In this document: positions 8,704 through 16,975 of the stretch, piece after piece
How the letters are laid out: each line of letters opens with the position of its first letter
Position numbering within the stretch: position 1 is the stretch's first letter
Virus record (IMG/VR): IMGVR_UViG_3300009370_000033
Location: 1-59,763 of that record
Source: a virus
DNA length: 59,763 nucleotides
Strand: one strand, 5' to 3'
The notes under the pieces: generated by a model
Told to the model about the DNA's origin: nothing
Seen by the model: the letters and a program-made list of their open reading frames with translations, nothing else
Databases searched by the model: none
Position numbers and translations under genes: made by a program

Positions 8704-8874
8704 ATGGATGAAGTAGAGAAACGATTTGGTTGTGATGAATGTGGAAGTGTTTTTTGTATGGAATGTGAGGAAGATATGATTCCAAAGTTTTGCCCTTTTT
8801 GTGCTAATCCAGTTTATAATAGAGATGAAGAACAAGAGTGGGATGGTGATGATGATCTCCCCTTTGAGGTTTAA
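8704..8874 (+). CDS. Small zinc-ribbon protein
   Basis: 56 residues with three CxxC pairs (Cys10/13, 18/21 and 30/33) and an acidic tail. It probably binds one or two zinc ions. I chose ATG 8704 because it lies 1 bp after the RNR stop. It overlaps the next gene at TAATG. The function is unknown; nucleic-acid or protein binding is typical of such ribbons. Confidence 0.65.
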   Translation: MDEVEKRFGCDECGSVFCMECEEDMIPKFCPFCANPVYNRDEEQEWDGDDDLPFEV

Positions 8875-9398
8875 TGAGCAGTAAATCAAAACAAAAAGGC
8901 AAGGGATGGGAACGTGATGTATGTTTATATCTTTCTGCGTTATATAATGATTCTTTTATTAGAGTGCCAGGTTCTGGTGCGTTTATTGGTGGAACAAATC
9001 AATTTAGAAAAGATTATCTATCAGAGGAACAGATAAAGTTATCGCGTGGTGATATTATCCCACCAGTAAAGTATCCGTTCTTCTTGGCTGAGTGTAAGAA
9101 CTATGCAGAGTTTCCTTTTCATCAGTTAATATCTAAAGAACGAATTGTTCTGTTAGATTCATGGATAGAACAAGTAGAACATGATGTGACATCAGAGAAT
9201 GATTTGTGGTTATTGTTTATTAAGATAACTAGAAAAGGAGCATATGTATTATATCCAATTCGTAAACTTGATGACTTACAACATGGGGTGAGATACAGAC
9301 AATATTGGTTGTGTGATATGAATTATTTTTTTAAATGTTATAAAGATGAATTAGATTTGAGGTGGAGAGATTATGGTAGAAAAACCGAAGAAGATTAA
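8874..9398 (+). CDS. PD-(D/E)XK-type nuclease, possible Holliday junction resolvase
   Basis: 174 residues. The N-terminal GKGWERDV, the RVPGSGAFIGGTN segment, GDII and then LAECKNY match the E...GD...ExK core of Hjc-like and related archaeal/phage resolvases. Such enzymes trim branched DNA before packaging. The C-terminal half is less typical. It overlaps the GAPDH start by 26 bp. The substrate is unproven; the fold call is stronger than the resolvase call. Confidence 0.6.
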   Translation: MSSKSKQKGKGWERDVCLYLSALYNDSFIRVPGSGAFIGGTNQFRKDYLSEEQIKLSRGDIIPPVKYPFFLAECKNYAEFPFHQLISKERIVLLDSWIEQVEHDVTSENDLWLLFIKITRKGAYVLYPIRKLDDLQHGVRYRQYWLCDMNYFFKCYKDELDLRWRDYGRKTEED

Positions 9399-10407
9399 TA
9401 TAGCATTTAATGGTTTTGGTAGAATTGGTAGAAATCTGGTTCGTAAATTAATAACTGATAAACGATATAATATAGTTGCTATTAATGCAAGAACAACTGT
9501 TGATGTAAGAGCTCATTTGTTTAAGTATGATTCAGTTCATGGTAAGTATTCAGGTGATGTTACTTATGAATTGGATAATATGATTATTGATGGTCATACA
9601 ATTCCAAACTTTGATAGACGCACACCAGTAAAACTTCCTTGGGGTGAATTAGAAGTTGATTTTGTCATTGATTCAACTGGTAAGTTTACAAACAAACATG
9701 ATCTTGAACAACATATAGAAGCTGGTGCAAAGAATGTTATCGTGACATCACCTGCAAAAGATGTAGATGCTACATTAGTATTTGGTGTGAATGAAACCAG
9801 TTATAAAGTTCAAGAAACAAATATTATTTCTGCTTCATCTTGTACTACCACTTGTTTAACACCCATCCTTAAAGTTCTGTTGAAAAATTATGGTATCAAA
9901 CAAGGTACAATGACAACAGTTCATTCATTTACTATGGGACAAGCATTACTTGATTCGTCACATCCAGATTTAAGACGAGCAAGATCAGCAACCATGTCTA
10001 TTATTCCAACATCCACAGGAGCTGCAAGTAATGTTGGTGTCATCATTCCAGAATTAGAAGGTAAGTTAGATGGACTTGCACTTAGAGTTCCAGTTCCAAA
10101 TGTATCTTTGTTAGATTTGTCGATTGAGTTAGAACAAGATACGACAATGGAAGAAATTATTGAAGTGTTTGAAAAAGAGAAAAAGATGCATGGAATATTA
10201 TGTGTTTCGTATGAGCCGTTGGTATCGGTAGATTATATTGGTAATTCATGTTCGGCTATAGTTGATACTCTCTCCTCCAAAATGGTTAATAAACGATTGT
10301 TGAAATTGATTGCTTTTTATGATAATGAATATGGTTATTGCTGTCGCGTGCTAGATTTGCTTGAATATCTTGCCAAGAAATTGCCCCAACCAACCCCAAG
10401 TAAATAA
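9373..10407 (+). CDS. gap: Glyceraldehyde-3-phosphate dehydrogenase (GAPDH family)
   Basis: 344 residues and full length. GFGRIGR (14-20) starts the NAD(P) domain. The catalytic Cys157 lies in SSCTTTC (canonical ASCTTNC, so Asn is replaced by Thr) and His184 in TTVHS. GAPDH converts glyceraldehyde-3-phosphate to 1,3-bisphosphoglycerate. The usual NAD-specifying Asp after the second strand is missing: the sequence reads INAR (37-40), which could shift preference to NADP. Erythrose-4-phosphate dehydrogenase is a close alternative. It is the last gene before the hairpin and promoter region at 10410. Confidence 0.88.
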   Translation: MVEKPKKINIAFNGFGRIGRNLVRKLITDKRYNIVAINARTTVDVRAHLFKYDSVHGKYSGDVTYELDNMIIDGHTIPNFDRRTPVKLPWGELEVDFVIDSTGKFTNKHDLEQHIEAGAKNVIVTSPAKDVDATLVFGVNETSYKVQETNIISASSCTTTCLTPILKVLLKNYGIKQGTMTTVHSFTMGQALLDSSHPDLRRARSATMSIIPTSTGAASNVGVIIPELEGKLDGLALRVPVPNVSLLDLSIELEQDTTMEEIIEVFEKEKKMHGILCVSYEPLVSVDYIGNSCSAIVDTLSSKMVNKRLLKLIAFYDNEYGYCCRVLDLLEYLAKKLPQPTPSK

Positions 10408-10409
10408 AG

Positions 10410-10484
10410 GGTCTGTAACTCCTTTGTTTACAATGACTTACATAATAATGGTGTAACCCATTATAAAACAACAACTTACAGACC
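10410..10484. promoter_or_regulatory. Structured intergenic control region with ACTTACA motifs
   Basis: GGTCTGTAA (10410-10418) pairs exactly with TTACAGACC (10476-10484), enclosing a second stem, ATAATGG with CCATTAT, around 10444-10463. GACTTACA and ACTTACA occur at 10435-10442 and 10474-10480. The 26 bp at 10417-10442 recur with one mismatch on the other strand at 49212-49237. It could be a terminator for the GAPDH operon, an operator, or both. Confidence 0.6.
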
Positions 10485-10494
10485 ATATTGTTCC

Positions 10495-10530
10495 TTGTAA
10501 TATTGCCTAGAATTTGCTATAATAGTAGTA
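10495..10530 (+). promoter_or_regulatory. Sigma70-type promoter for the 10554 operon
   Basis: -35 TTGTAA (10495-10500), 17-bp spacer, extended -10 TGC-TATAAT (10518-10523). ACTTACA ends 14 bp before the -35. The segment TTTGCTATAATAGTAGTATATTAA is nearly the same as at 23255, quoted here only in part. Confidence 0.85.
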
Positions 10531-10553
10531 TATTAAGTGAGAAAAGGAGCTAT

Positions 10554-10778
10554 ATGAAATACATTCTTTATGTTATGATAACAGTTTTCTTGGAAACAGG
10601 AGAACCACTTGAACACAAATTTACATTATCATTTGATAATGCTAAAAATTGTACTGAGTTTAAAAAAGTAGTTGATGTTGGTGTATCATTTTTTCGTCTT
10701 GCTAATGGTGGTGAGATAAATTATTCTGGAAGCTGTAAAAAAGTAGTCGCTTCTACGACTATAAAAGGGAGTTTGTAA
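10554..10778 (+). CDS. Small possibly secreted protein, unknown function
   Basis: 74 residues. I chose ATG 10554 because AAAGGAG lies 7 bp upstream and it is downstream of the promoter; the longer frame from 10488 overlaps the promoter. The N-terminus is hydrophobic and could be a weak signal. Two Cys residues (near 38 and 60) might pair. It overlaps the next gene at TAATG. Unknown family. Confidence 0.55.
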   Translation: MKYILYVMITVFLETGEPLEHKFTLSFDNAKNCTEFKKVVDVGVSFFRLANGGEINYSGSCKKVVASTTIKGSL

Positions 10779-10966
10779 TGAGTATCTTTGAAGAAGAATG
10801 GGAAGATTATGAATTGGATAAATATCAGTTTGAACAATGGTTGGATTCTATAGAAGGTGAAGGAACTGATAAAGAAAAGTATGATAGAGAAATGGCTAAG
10901 CAAGCTGAGTATCCTGAAGTGGTGGTTCAATCATCAAAATACACAATGACATATAGTAATAATTGA
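10778..10966 (+). CDS. Small acidic protein, unknown function
   Basis: 62 residues, strongly acidic in the first half (EEEWEDYELDKY), with no membrane segment. It is coupled to the preceding gene by overlapping stop and start. No motif is visible. Confidence 0.5.
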   Translation: MSIFEEEWEDYELDKYQFEQWLDSIEGEGTDKEKYDREMAKQAEYPEVVVQSSKYTMTYSNN

Positions 10967-10975
10967 GAGGACGAT

Positions 10976-11845
10976 ATGACTAAACCAGTTTATGATTTAA
11001 TGAAGTGCCATGATGGTGTGACAAGAGCATGTCGATTAGAACATGGTGTATTGATTGACCCAAGCTTACCAAAAAACGGCGAGGCTTTTGAGAAAAAAGA
11101 TGTCGAAAAAAAAGTCAGACCAAAAATCAGTATCCAAGATCGACTACAAGGTAAAGTGGAAGATTTCATTTCAGTCATTGAAGGACAGGTAGATGATTTT
11201 GTTGATAGTGATTATAAGTTGAAATATGATGTTTATAATCATATGTTAGAAGTTGGTTGTAAAGCTGCTCATGCACGAAAGATGAGGCCGTTTTATGTTG
11301 ATTGTTATAATGAGTTAGTAGACGTATATAATAAAGATGATGAATATTATGTTGAAGCATGGAGTCATCTTAAACCAAAGTATCATAAAAAGATGATGGA
11401 CTTCTATGGTACAATTGTTGATGATTTAGATCGTATTATTAAGAATTCTACAGCACAACGTAAACCACGCAAGAGGAAAACATTGTCAGCTGCAAGACTT
11501 GTTAAGACGTTAAAGTATCAACAAGAATTTTCTGATCTTAAATTGGTTAGTATTAATCCAGAGAAAATTATTGGTGCTAATGAGTTGTGGGTCTATAATA
11601 CTAGATACAAAACACTTGGTGTATATCATGCCGTTAATTCTGTTCGGGGATTATCTGTTAAGGGTTGTACTATACAACATTTTGATGAAGATACATCAAT
11701 CCAGAAAACTGCTAGAAAACCACAAGAGGCACTTGAGGTCTTGAACAAACGCTCTTTGAAAAAGCAGTTGAAAAATATGAAAACCAAAGAGCAAATTATG
11801 ACAGGGCGTATTAATGCTCAAACTATATTATTAGGAGTATTCTGA
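10976..11845 (+). CDS. Conserved T4-like marine phage protein, unknown function
   Basis: 289 residues, highly charged. The central region has a basic run (RKPRKRKTLSAARLVKTLKY) followed by a domain with NELWVYNTRYKTLGVYH. I recall this combination in cyanophage T4-like genomes without an assigned role. The C-terminus (TGRINAQTILLGVF) is a recurrent ending in that group. A DNA-binding or replisome-associated role is possible given the neighbours (RNase H downstream), but this is inference. AGAGGA precedes the start. Confidence 0.6.
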   Translation: MTKPVYDLMKCHDGVTRACRLEHGVLIDPSLPKNGEAFEKKDVEKKVRPKISIQDRLQGKVEDFISVIEGQVDDFVDSDYKLKYDVYNHMLEVGCKAAHARKMRPFYVDCYNELVDVYNKDDEYYVEAWSHLKPKYHKKMMDFYGTIVDDLDRIIKNSTAQRKPRKRKTLSAARLVKTLKYQQEFSDLKLVSINPEKIIGANELWVYNTRYKTLGVYHAVNSVRGLSVKGCTIQHFDEDTSIQKTARKPQEALEVLNKRSLKKQLKNMKTKEQIMTGRINAQTILLGVF

Positions 11846-12036
11846 TGTTTAAGAAAAAGGCTAAAAAGTTGAGAATCACAGATAATTATAAACACAACGC
11901 ATTCGATAAAAGAATGATGCATCAAGATAGTGGTATTCAAACTATAATTGATAATGATTATTTTGAGAATCGTGATTGGGATTTTTTTGATAATTTTAAT
12001 GATGGTGATGTTGATTTAACATCAAGATTATATTAA
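11845..12036 (+). CDS. Small protein, unknown function
   Basis: 63 residues: a basic N-terminus (KKKAKKLR), then an Asp/Asn/Phe-rich C-terminal half. It is coupled to the previous gene (TGATG). It carries no recognised motif. Confidence 0.5.
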   Translation: MFKKKAKKLRITDNYKHNAFDKRMMHQDSGIQTIIDNDYFENRDWDFFDNFNDGDVDLTSRLY

Positions 12037-12047
12037 GGAGCGTTCTA

Positions 12048-12326
12048 ATGTTTAAAAATATTGTTATTATTATTCTTGTTTTTCTTTTATGTTCTTTATT
12101 GTTTCAGAATAAAGAGAATATAAACATTTTAGTTAAAGATTTGGCTGATACAAAAGAGTTGGTTGTTGATGGTACAAATTATGTTACGAAAGCTTTTGAG
12201 AAAGAGTTTTCTGTTAATGAGTTTAAAGTGGATATAGATATACCATCTATGCAGATACAGAAAGAACCATTTTCTGAAGGTTCTGCTATTCAAGAAGATA
12301 CTTTTTTTAATGAGGAGGAAAAATGA
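12048..12326 (+). CDS. Membrane-anchored small protein
   Basis: 92 residues with one N-terminal membrane helix (about residues 3-20) and a charged, probably periplasmic remainder. It is preceded by AAGGAG near 12034. The end overlaps the next start by 4 bp. Function unknown. Confidence 0.55.
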   Translation: MFKNIVIIILVFLLCSLLFQNKENINILVKDLADTKELVVDGTNYVTKAFEKEFSVNEFKVDIDIPSMQIQKEPFSEGSAIQEDTFFNEEEK

Positions 12327-12580
12327 AGCGAGATACACTAATTAAAAATTTACAAAAGAGGTCTATGAGAATTACATTTACGAAAGTAAATGGTGAGGAA
12401 CGAGTCATGGATTGTACGTTGCAAGAAAGTTTAGTTCCTCCTACAAAATATACTGATCGAAAACGAAATGAAGAAGTCTTGCCTGTTTTTGACATTAATA
12501 AGGGTGAATGGCGTTCATTTCGTATGGATTCTATTACTAATATAGAAGCATTAGAATATCAAGATTATGGGGCATTATGA
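12323..12580 (+). CDS. Small SH3-like barrel protein (DUF2693/WYL_2-like)
   Basis: 85 residues. The pattern of an N-terminal helix, then ITFTKVNGEERVMDCTL and a final D-x-WRSFRMDSIT strand, resembles the small Sm/SH3-like fold proteins (DUF2693) common in T4-like phages. They are thought to bind nucleic acid or proteins. AGGAGG lies just upstream. It overlaps the RNase H start by 4 bp. Confidence 0.6.
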   Translation: MKRDTLIKNLQKRSMRITFTKVNGEERVMDCTLQESLVPPTKYTDRKRNEEVLPVFDINKGEWRSFRMDSITNIEALEYQDYGAL

Positions 12581-13443
12581 TTTTACTTGATTTTTCAAAT
12601 ATAATAGTTGGCAGTATTATGGTGGCTTCCAGAATCCCTGATGAAGAAAGATTTTCAGAGGACTTTATTCGACATTTAGTACTGAATAGTGTTAGATCAT
12701 ATCGTAAAAAATATGGTGATAAATATGGTGAAATGGTTATCTGTACGGACTATCTTTCTAGTTGGAGAAAGGTAGCTTTTCCATTTTATAAGGCCCATAG
12801 AAAGAAGCAAAGAGATAAGCAAGACAAAGAACAAGGCATGGATTGGTCAGCATTATTTGAAACAATTGCCAAAATTACTGATGAGCTAAAGATACATTTT
12901 CCATATAAAGTGATACAAGTCCCACACGCAGAAGGCGATGATGTAATAGCAGTATTGGCTAAACACGCAAATAATGACTTAAATGAGCTATCTTTAATCG
13001 TTTCTAGTGATAAAGACTTTAACCAGTTGTATAAATATAAGAAAATACGACAATATTCTCCGATGCGTGGAAAGATGTTGAAGGGTATTGACGCAGAAGC
13101 TTATTTGAAAGAGCATATTATTCGTGGTGATAAGGGAGATGGTATTCCAAATATTTTATCAGCTGATAACTGCATAGCTGAAGGTAATCGACAGAAACCA
13201 ATTACCAAGAAGAAAGTTGCTAAATGGTTGCCACTTGATAGAGAAGATTGGATTGATAATGGCATGGTGCATGGTTGGGATAGAAACCAAGAGTTGATAG
13301 ACTTTGAGTTTATTCCACCTCCAATGGTACTTGAGATTATGGAACAATATAATGGACAGACACCTCCTAATAGAAGTGGTTTGTTAAATTATTTTGTGAA
13401 GCATAGGTTGAAAATGTTAATTGAACATATAGGAGATTTCTAA
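12577..13443 (+). CDS. rnh: RNase H / 5'-3' exonuclease (T4 Rnh-like)
   Basis: 288 residues of the FEN/PIN nuclease fold. Acidic metal ligands are visible in LLDFSN (Asp5), VICTDYLSSWR (about residue 50), EGDDVIAV (about 125-132), SSDKDFNQL (about 147) and RGDKGDGIPN (about 185). In T4, Rnh removes RNA primers and short stretches of lagging-strand DNA. It overlaps the previous gene by 4 bp and the next starts at its stop. Confidence 0.85.
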   Translation: MILLDFSNIIVGSIMVASRIPDEERFSEDFIRHLVLNSVRSYRKKYGDKYGEMVICTDYLSSWRKVAFPFYKAHRKKQRDKQDKEQGMDWSALFETIAKITDELKIHFPYKVIQVPHAEGDDVIAVLAKHANNDLNELSLIVSSDKDFNQLYKYKKIRQYSPMRGKMLKGIDAEAYLKEHIIRGDKGDGIPNILSADNCIAEGNRQKPITKKKVAKWLPLDREDWIDNGMVHGWDRNQELIDFEFIPPPMVLEIMEQYNGQTPPNRSGLLNYFVKHRLKMLIEHIGDF

Positions 13444-13895
13444 TGGCACAAGATGGATTTACAGAAACTATACCTGAAATTTTTACTAAGATTGAAACAG
13501 CTAAAACCAAGAAAGATAAAAAAGAAATATTGGAACAGTATAAAACTATTCCAGTACTTCAACATATTTTAAGAGGTGCTTTTGATCCAAATATAGAATG
13601 GTTGATAAAAGATCAACCAGATTTTACTCCAAATGATTCACCAGTTGGATTATCTGAAAATAATCTTTATCAGGAGATACCAAAGTGTTCTCTTTTTGTT
13701 AAAGGACATCCAGCAAATCGTGGAGTAAAGCCTGAGAGATTAAAACAACTTTTAATTCAGATATTAGAAAGTATGCATCCATCAGAAGCTTTTGTTTATA
13801 TGGAAATGTTAAAAAAGAAAGTTAGAGTAAAAGGTCTTACTTCTAAATTGGTATTAGAAGTTTGGCCAAATTTATATAAAGAAAAAGGAGCATAA
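13443..13895 (+). CDS. Conserved T4-like phage protein (DUF6433-like)
   Basis: 150 residues, mostly helical. The order of blocks (KKDKKEILEQYKTIPVLQHI, then a proline-rich turn, then helices) resembles DUF6433, found next to rnh in cyanophages. Its function is unknown. It is coupled to rnh through TAATG. Confidence 0.6.
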   Translation: MAQDGFTETIPEIFTKIETAKTKKDKKEILEQYKTIPVLQHILRGAFDPNIEWLIKDQPDFTPNDSPVGLSENNLYQEIPKCSLFVKGHPANRGVKPERLKQLLIQILESMHPSEAFVYMEMLKKKVRVKGLTSKLVLEVWPNLYKEKGA

Positions 13896-13896
13896 A

Positions 13897-14232
13897 ATGG
13901 CCATAGGTGTTACAACAGATGGTGAAAATTTAAAAACTACTGTTAGTGTAAAATCTGGCAGAAAGAAATTATATGATAATGAAGCAATAGTAGTAGAAGC
14001 TTTCAAAGAAAAACATATTAAAGTTGATTTGGTTGATGAGGACGATCATTATTTTAAATTAAATTGGAATGGAGAAAAGTATGAGGGTAATTTTTTTGGT
14101 ACAACATTAACTACACAGTATGATGTGACTAGAGATTTTAAAGCAGATATTTCTGCACCAAATAGAAACGAGTCAGGTCCTACTGTTTATGCAAAACGCT
14201 CGAATGGAGGAAGGCCACATAGATATAAGTAA
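13897..14232 (+). CDS. Small protein, unknown function
   Basis: 111 residues, beta-rich (YFKLNWNGEKYEGNFFGTTL) with a basic C-terminal tail ending in GGRPHRYK. AAAGGAG precedes the ATG. The tail is encoded immediately before the SprT-like gene, and no motif is recognised. Confidence 0.5.
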   Translation: MAIGVTTDGENLKTTVSVKSGRKKLYDNEAIVVEAFKEKHIKVDLVDEDDHYFKLNWNGEKYEGNFFGTTLTTQYDVTRDFKADISAPNRNESGPTVYAKRSNGGRPHRYK

Positions 14233-14242
14233 AGGAGGTTCA

Positions 14243-14692
14243 ATGTACGTTTCAAAAGAAAATCCTGTAATTCAAGAAGTGAGAAGTTACGAAACTAACT
14301 TGGGCAGAGCTTACAAAGAAAATAAAATTGGTGAGGAACGATATTTAAAAACCTTTTTTCCAACGAAACATCTTATCACACGTTGGTTCAATATTTTTAA
14401 TCAAGAGATTTTCAGAGATGAAATCTATCCCTTTCACGAAATAGAAATAAAACAAAAGAAAGGCTGTCACGCAGAACATATTCCATTTGAAGAATATGAT
14501 GGAAAAATATATGCTATTCTTTCTATTTCAGATCGTTTTATTAATAAAAATGAATTTTTGTTTGTGTTAGCACATGAGATGGTTCATCAATGGCAATGGA
14601 TGCATCTTCATAGGTCAGATCATGGTGAATCTTTTTGGAAGTGGAAAAATAGATTAGCAAAATTTGAAATACCATTAGGAGTGAGTGTATAA
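14243..14692 (+). CDS. SprT-like zinc metalloprotease
   Basis: 149 residues. The HEMVH zinc motif (residues 111-115) is followed by the third ligand His127 in a SDHGESFW context, typical of SprT/Spartan-like proteases. Those relatives cleave DNA-protein crosslinks or act in stress responses. I chose ATG 14243, with AAAGGAGG 5 bp upstream, rather than the frame opening at 14189. It overlaps the zinc-ribbon gene at TAATG. The role in the phage is unknown; clearing proteins from replicating DNA is plausible. Confidence 0.75.
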   Translation: MYVSKENPVIQEVRSYETNLGRAYKENKIGEERYLKTFFPTKHLITRWFNIFNQEIFRDEIYPFHEIEIKQKKGCHAEHIPFEEYDGKIYAILSISDRFINKNEFLFVLAHEMVHQWQWMHLHRSDHGESFWKWKNRLAKFEIPLGVSV

Positions 14693-14949
14693 TGCCAAAT
14701 TATGTTTTTGAGTGTAGTGAATGTACGCATAGTTTTGAGCAGTTTGAAACTATAGCTAATATGGATACTCCCTTAAATGAACCATGTCCAAAATGTGAAC
14801 ATAAGGGAAGTGTTATTCGTCTTGTTGGACAGTCACAAATTGTTGATCCTGTAACGATTGGATTAAAGAAAGTTCCCAGAGATTTTCAGAATATTTTGGA
14901 AAGAATGAATACTAATGTGCCGGGTGCTAATATTAAGGTTAGAGATTAA
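14692..14949 (+). CDS. FmdB-like zinc-ribbon protein
   Basis: 85 residues. Two CxxC pairs (Cys8/11 and Cys32/35) frame a FEQFETI segment, as in the FmdB/Zn-ribbon_8 family of putative regulators. The remainder has a KKVPRDFQNILERM helix. It is coupled to both neighbours by overlapping TAATG. Target unknown. Confidence 0.7.
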   Translation: MPNYVFECSECTHSFEQFETIANMDTPLNEPCPKCEHKGSVIRLVGQSQIVDPVTIGLKKVPRDFQNILERMNTNVPGANIKVRD

Positions 14950-15278
14950 TGAAAAAAATAATTTATTGCTTGAGTTTAGTTTTGATTATGACGTTAAGTA
15001 GTAGTACAGCTATAAGTGGTACAAAACAGTTGAAAAATGTAGATGAGGTTTTACTATATTGTAATACTAAAGAATTTATCAAGAATATGGTTGTGAAACA
15101 ATACAAAATGCAATTAGCTGCAGATGGATTAGTCAATGATGATAAGCATAAACATTTAGCAACAGTTAGTATGTGGATTAATTCAAGCAACGGTCAATGG
15201 GCAATTGTGTTTGTTTACAAGGGACAAGATAAAAGCTGTGTTCTTGGTGGAAATGATATAGATTTACATACTCCTTGA
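14949..15278 (+). CDS. Secreted small protein
   Basis: 109 residues with a signal peptide (about residues 1-23, SSSTAISG near the cleavage site). The mature part has two Cys residues. It precedes the HtrA-like lipoprotein gene and may act in the same compartment. Family unknown. Confidence 0.55.
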   Translation: MKKIIYCLSLVLIMTLSSSTAISGTKQLKNVDEVLLYCNTKEFIKNMVVKQYKMQLAADGLVNDDKHKHLATVSMWINSSNGQWAIVFVYKGQDKSCVLGGNDIDLHTP

Positions 15279-15309
15279 CTTATTTTTTAACTCTCTGAAG
15301 GAGAAAGAG

Positions 15310-16458
15310 ATGTTACAAAAAGTCATTAAAAATTTAATAGTTATTGGTAGTCTTTGTATAACACTTGGATGTGGTGGTGTTACTGCACTTTCAGCATTAG
15401 GAACTGCTGGTAGTGCAGCTGCAACAAAAGTTATTGAACATACTGCTGGATATGGTATTCAGTCACCACATACTATTATAGAAAAAGTAATGCCGGCAGT
15501 TGTAACGGTTACTGTTGAAATACAACAACCAGTACTGGATGATGTACGGCGTTTTATAAAACCTGGAGAACCAATCGGTCCTCAACAACCAGAAGTCAAT
15601 CCATTTTCTGCTGGTAGTGGTTTTGTTATACATGAAACTGGTGCTGTTGTTACGAATTGGCATGTAATAAGAAATGCCCTTAATCATAAAAGTATAATTA
15701 GAGTAGGATTTAGTAATCATGCAATATATGAAGCGACAGTATTTAATTATGATGCAACATCCGATATCGCAATACTCCAAATCAAGAATGATGATAAGGA
15801 AAAGTTCCAAGCAGTCGAATGGGGTGATAAGCCGAGGTTGGGAGGTCATGCGATCATCATTGGGTCACCTATTGGATTGGACTTTAGTGTTTCTTTCGGT
15901 ATCGTTTCTGCTGTCGATAGGACTATTTTGCGGGCTGCTCCTCCTTTTGTTCCATTTGTCCAGACAGATGCAGCGATGAATCGTGGTAACTCTGGTGGGC
16001 CGTTGTTCAATGCAGATGGAGAAGTGGTTGGTATTAATACTTTAATACTTTCACCAACTCCTAATCAAGAAGCTGGTGGAAGTATTGGACTTGGTTTTGC
16101 TATTGATGGACAGTATGCACAAAATATAATTAGACGATTAGCTAATGGTGAAAAAATTAAATGGAGTTACTTAGGAGTTCATTATCGTTTATTAGATCGT
16201 AATGAAACTAAAAGTAATAACTTAGAGTTTGGTAGAAATGTTATTATTGTGAAGGTAACTAAAGACGGAGCGGCATTTGATAAATTAAAAGAACATGATA
16301 TTGTTCAAAAGTTAGATGGTGAAATTGTGAAGCATACTAATTTTGCGACAATGATTGCACAGCATGCTCCGGGTACAGTAGTTAAGATGGAAGTATTGCG
16401 AGATGGTAAAGTAATTGAAGTTGAAATTACATTAATGGAAAGACCAAAAGGACCGTAA
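15310..16458 (+). CDS. HtrA/Deg-like serine protease with PDZ domain, probable lipoprotein
   Basis: 382 residues. The signal peptide ends in ITLGC (Cys21), a lipobox. The trypsin-like domain has the full triad: His118 (NWHV), Asp152 (TSDIAIL) and Ser228 (GNSGGP). A C-terminal PDZ-like domain (about residues 290-375) includes EHDIVQKLDGE. HtrA proteases degrade or refold damaged envelope proteins. Lipid anchoring would place it on a membrane facing the periplasm. It is rarely seen in T4-like phages, so a host origin is likely. A ribosome site (GAAGGAG) precedes the ATG. Confidence 0.85.
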   Translation: MLQKVIKNLIVIGSLCITLGCGGVTALSALGTAGSAAATKVIEHTAGYGIQSPHTIIEKVMPAVVTVTVEIQQPVLDDVRRFIKPGEPIGPQQPEVNPFSAGSGFVIHETGAVVTNWHVIRNALNHKSIIRVGFSNHAIYEATVFNYDATSDIAILQIKNDDKEKFQAVEWGDKPRLGGHAIIIGSPIGLDFSVSFGIVSAVDRTILRAAPPFVPFVQTDAAMNRGNSGGPLFNADGEVVGINTLILSPTPNQEAGGSIGLGFAIDGQYAQNIIRRLANGEKIKWSYLGVHYRLLDRNETKSNNLEFGRNVIIVKVTKDGAAFDKLKEHDIVQKLDGEIVKHTNFATMIAQHAPGTVVKMEVLRDGKVIEVEITLMERPKGP

Positions 16459-16970
16459 TGTTTGCTCTTAAAATATTCTTGAGAAATATGATGATGTATC
16501 GTAGAAATCGTATGTGTTCTCAAGAATGTTTGGAGCTATCTGAGAAAATACAAAAATCAGTATGGAGTACGCATGAGTGGAAAAGTGCTGGAAATATAAA
16601 TATCTATAAGAGTGTTGGGAATGAAGTTTCGACACAATTTCTTATACATGATGCTGAGAAGTATTCTGATAAAGAGATATATTATCCAGAACCAGAGCCG
16701 AGAGAGAATGTTTTAGATGTTGATTTAGTAATTGTCCCAGGAGTAGTCTTTGATGAAAAACGAGCAAGATATGGTAGAGGCAAAGGATACTATGATAGAT
16801 TTTTAGATCAATTACCAAAGACAACTTGTATAATTGGTATAGCATATGATTTTCAAGTTTTACCATATAAATGGAAATTGAAGCTGAACGAATTTGATGT
16901 TAAGATGGATATGATTATAACAGAGAAAAGAATTATTCAAAAGAGAGGGACACTCAACTATAAGGAGTAA
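16458..16970 (+). CDS. 5-formyltetrahydrofolate cyclo-ligase-like protein
   Basis: 170 residues. The signature GRGKGYYDRF (106-115), preceded by VPGVVFDEKRARY, is the ATP/folate-binding motif of 5,10-methenyl-THF synthetase. The enzyme recovers 5-formyl-THF for one-carbon metabolism, which feeds ThyX. It is slightly shorter than bacterial homologues, and the usual N-terminal Lys/Arg loop is reduced. The exact start is uncertain, since Met19 is also possible. It overlaps the protease stop at TAATG. Confidence 0.75.
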   Translation: MFALKIFLRNMMMYRRNRMCSQECLELSEKIQKSVWSTHEWKSAGNINIYKSVGNEVSTQFLIHDAEKYSDKEIYYPEPEPRENVLDVDLVIVPGVVFDEKRARYGRGKGYYDRFLDQLPKTTCIIGIAYDFQVLPYKWKLKLNEFDVKMDMIITEKRIIQKRGTLNYKE

Positions 16971-16975
16971 GAAAA

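Noticed and set aside
13030-13037. TATAAATA late-promoter match inside rnh
   Set aside because: Also seen at 16595-16602 and 20614-20621 within coding regions of early genes. In DNA this A+T-rich several chance matches are expected, so only sites in gaps or just before late genes were listed.
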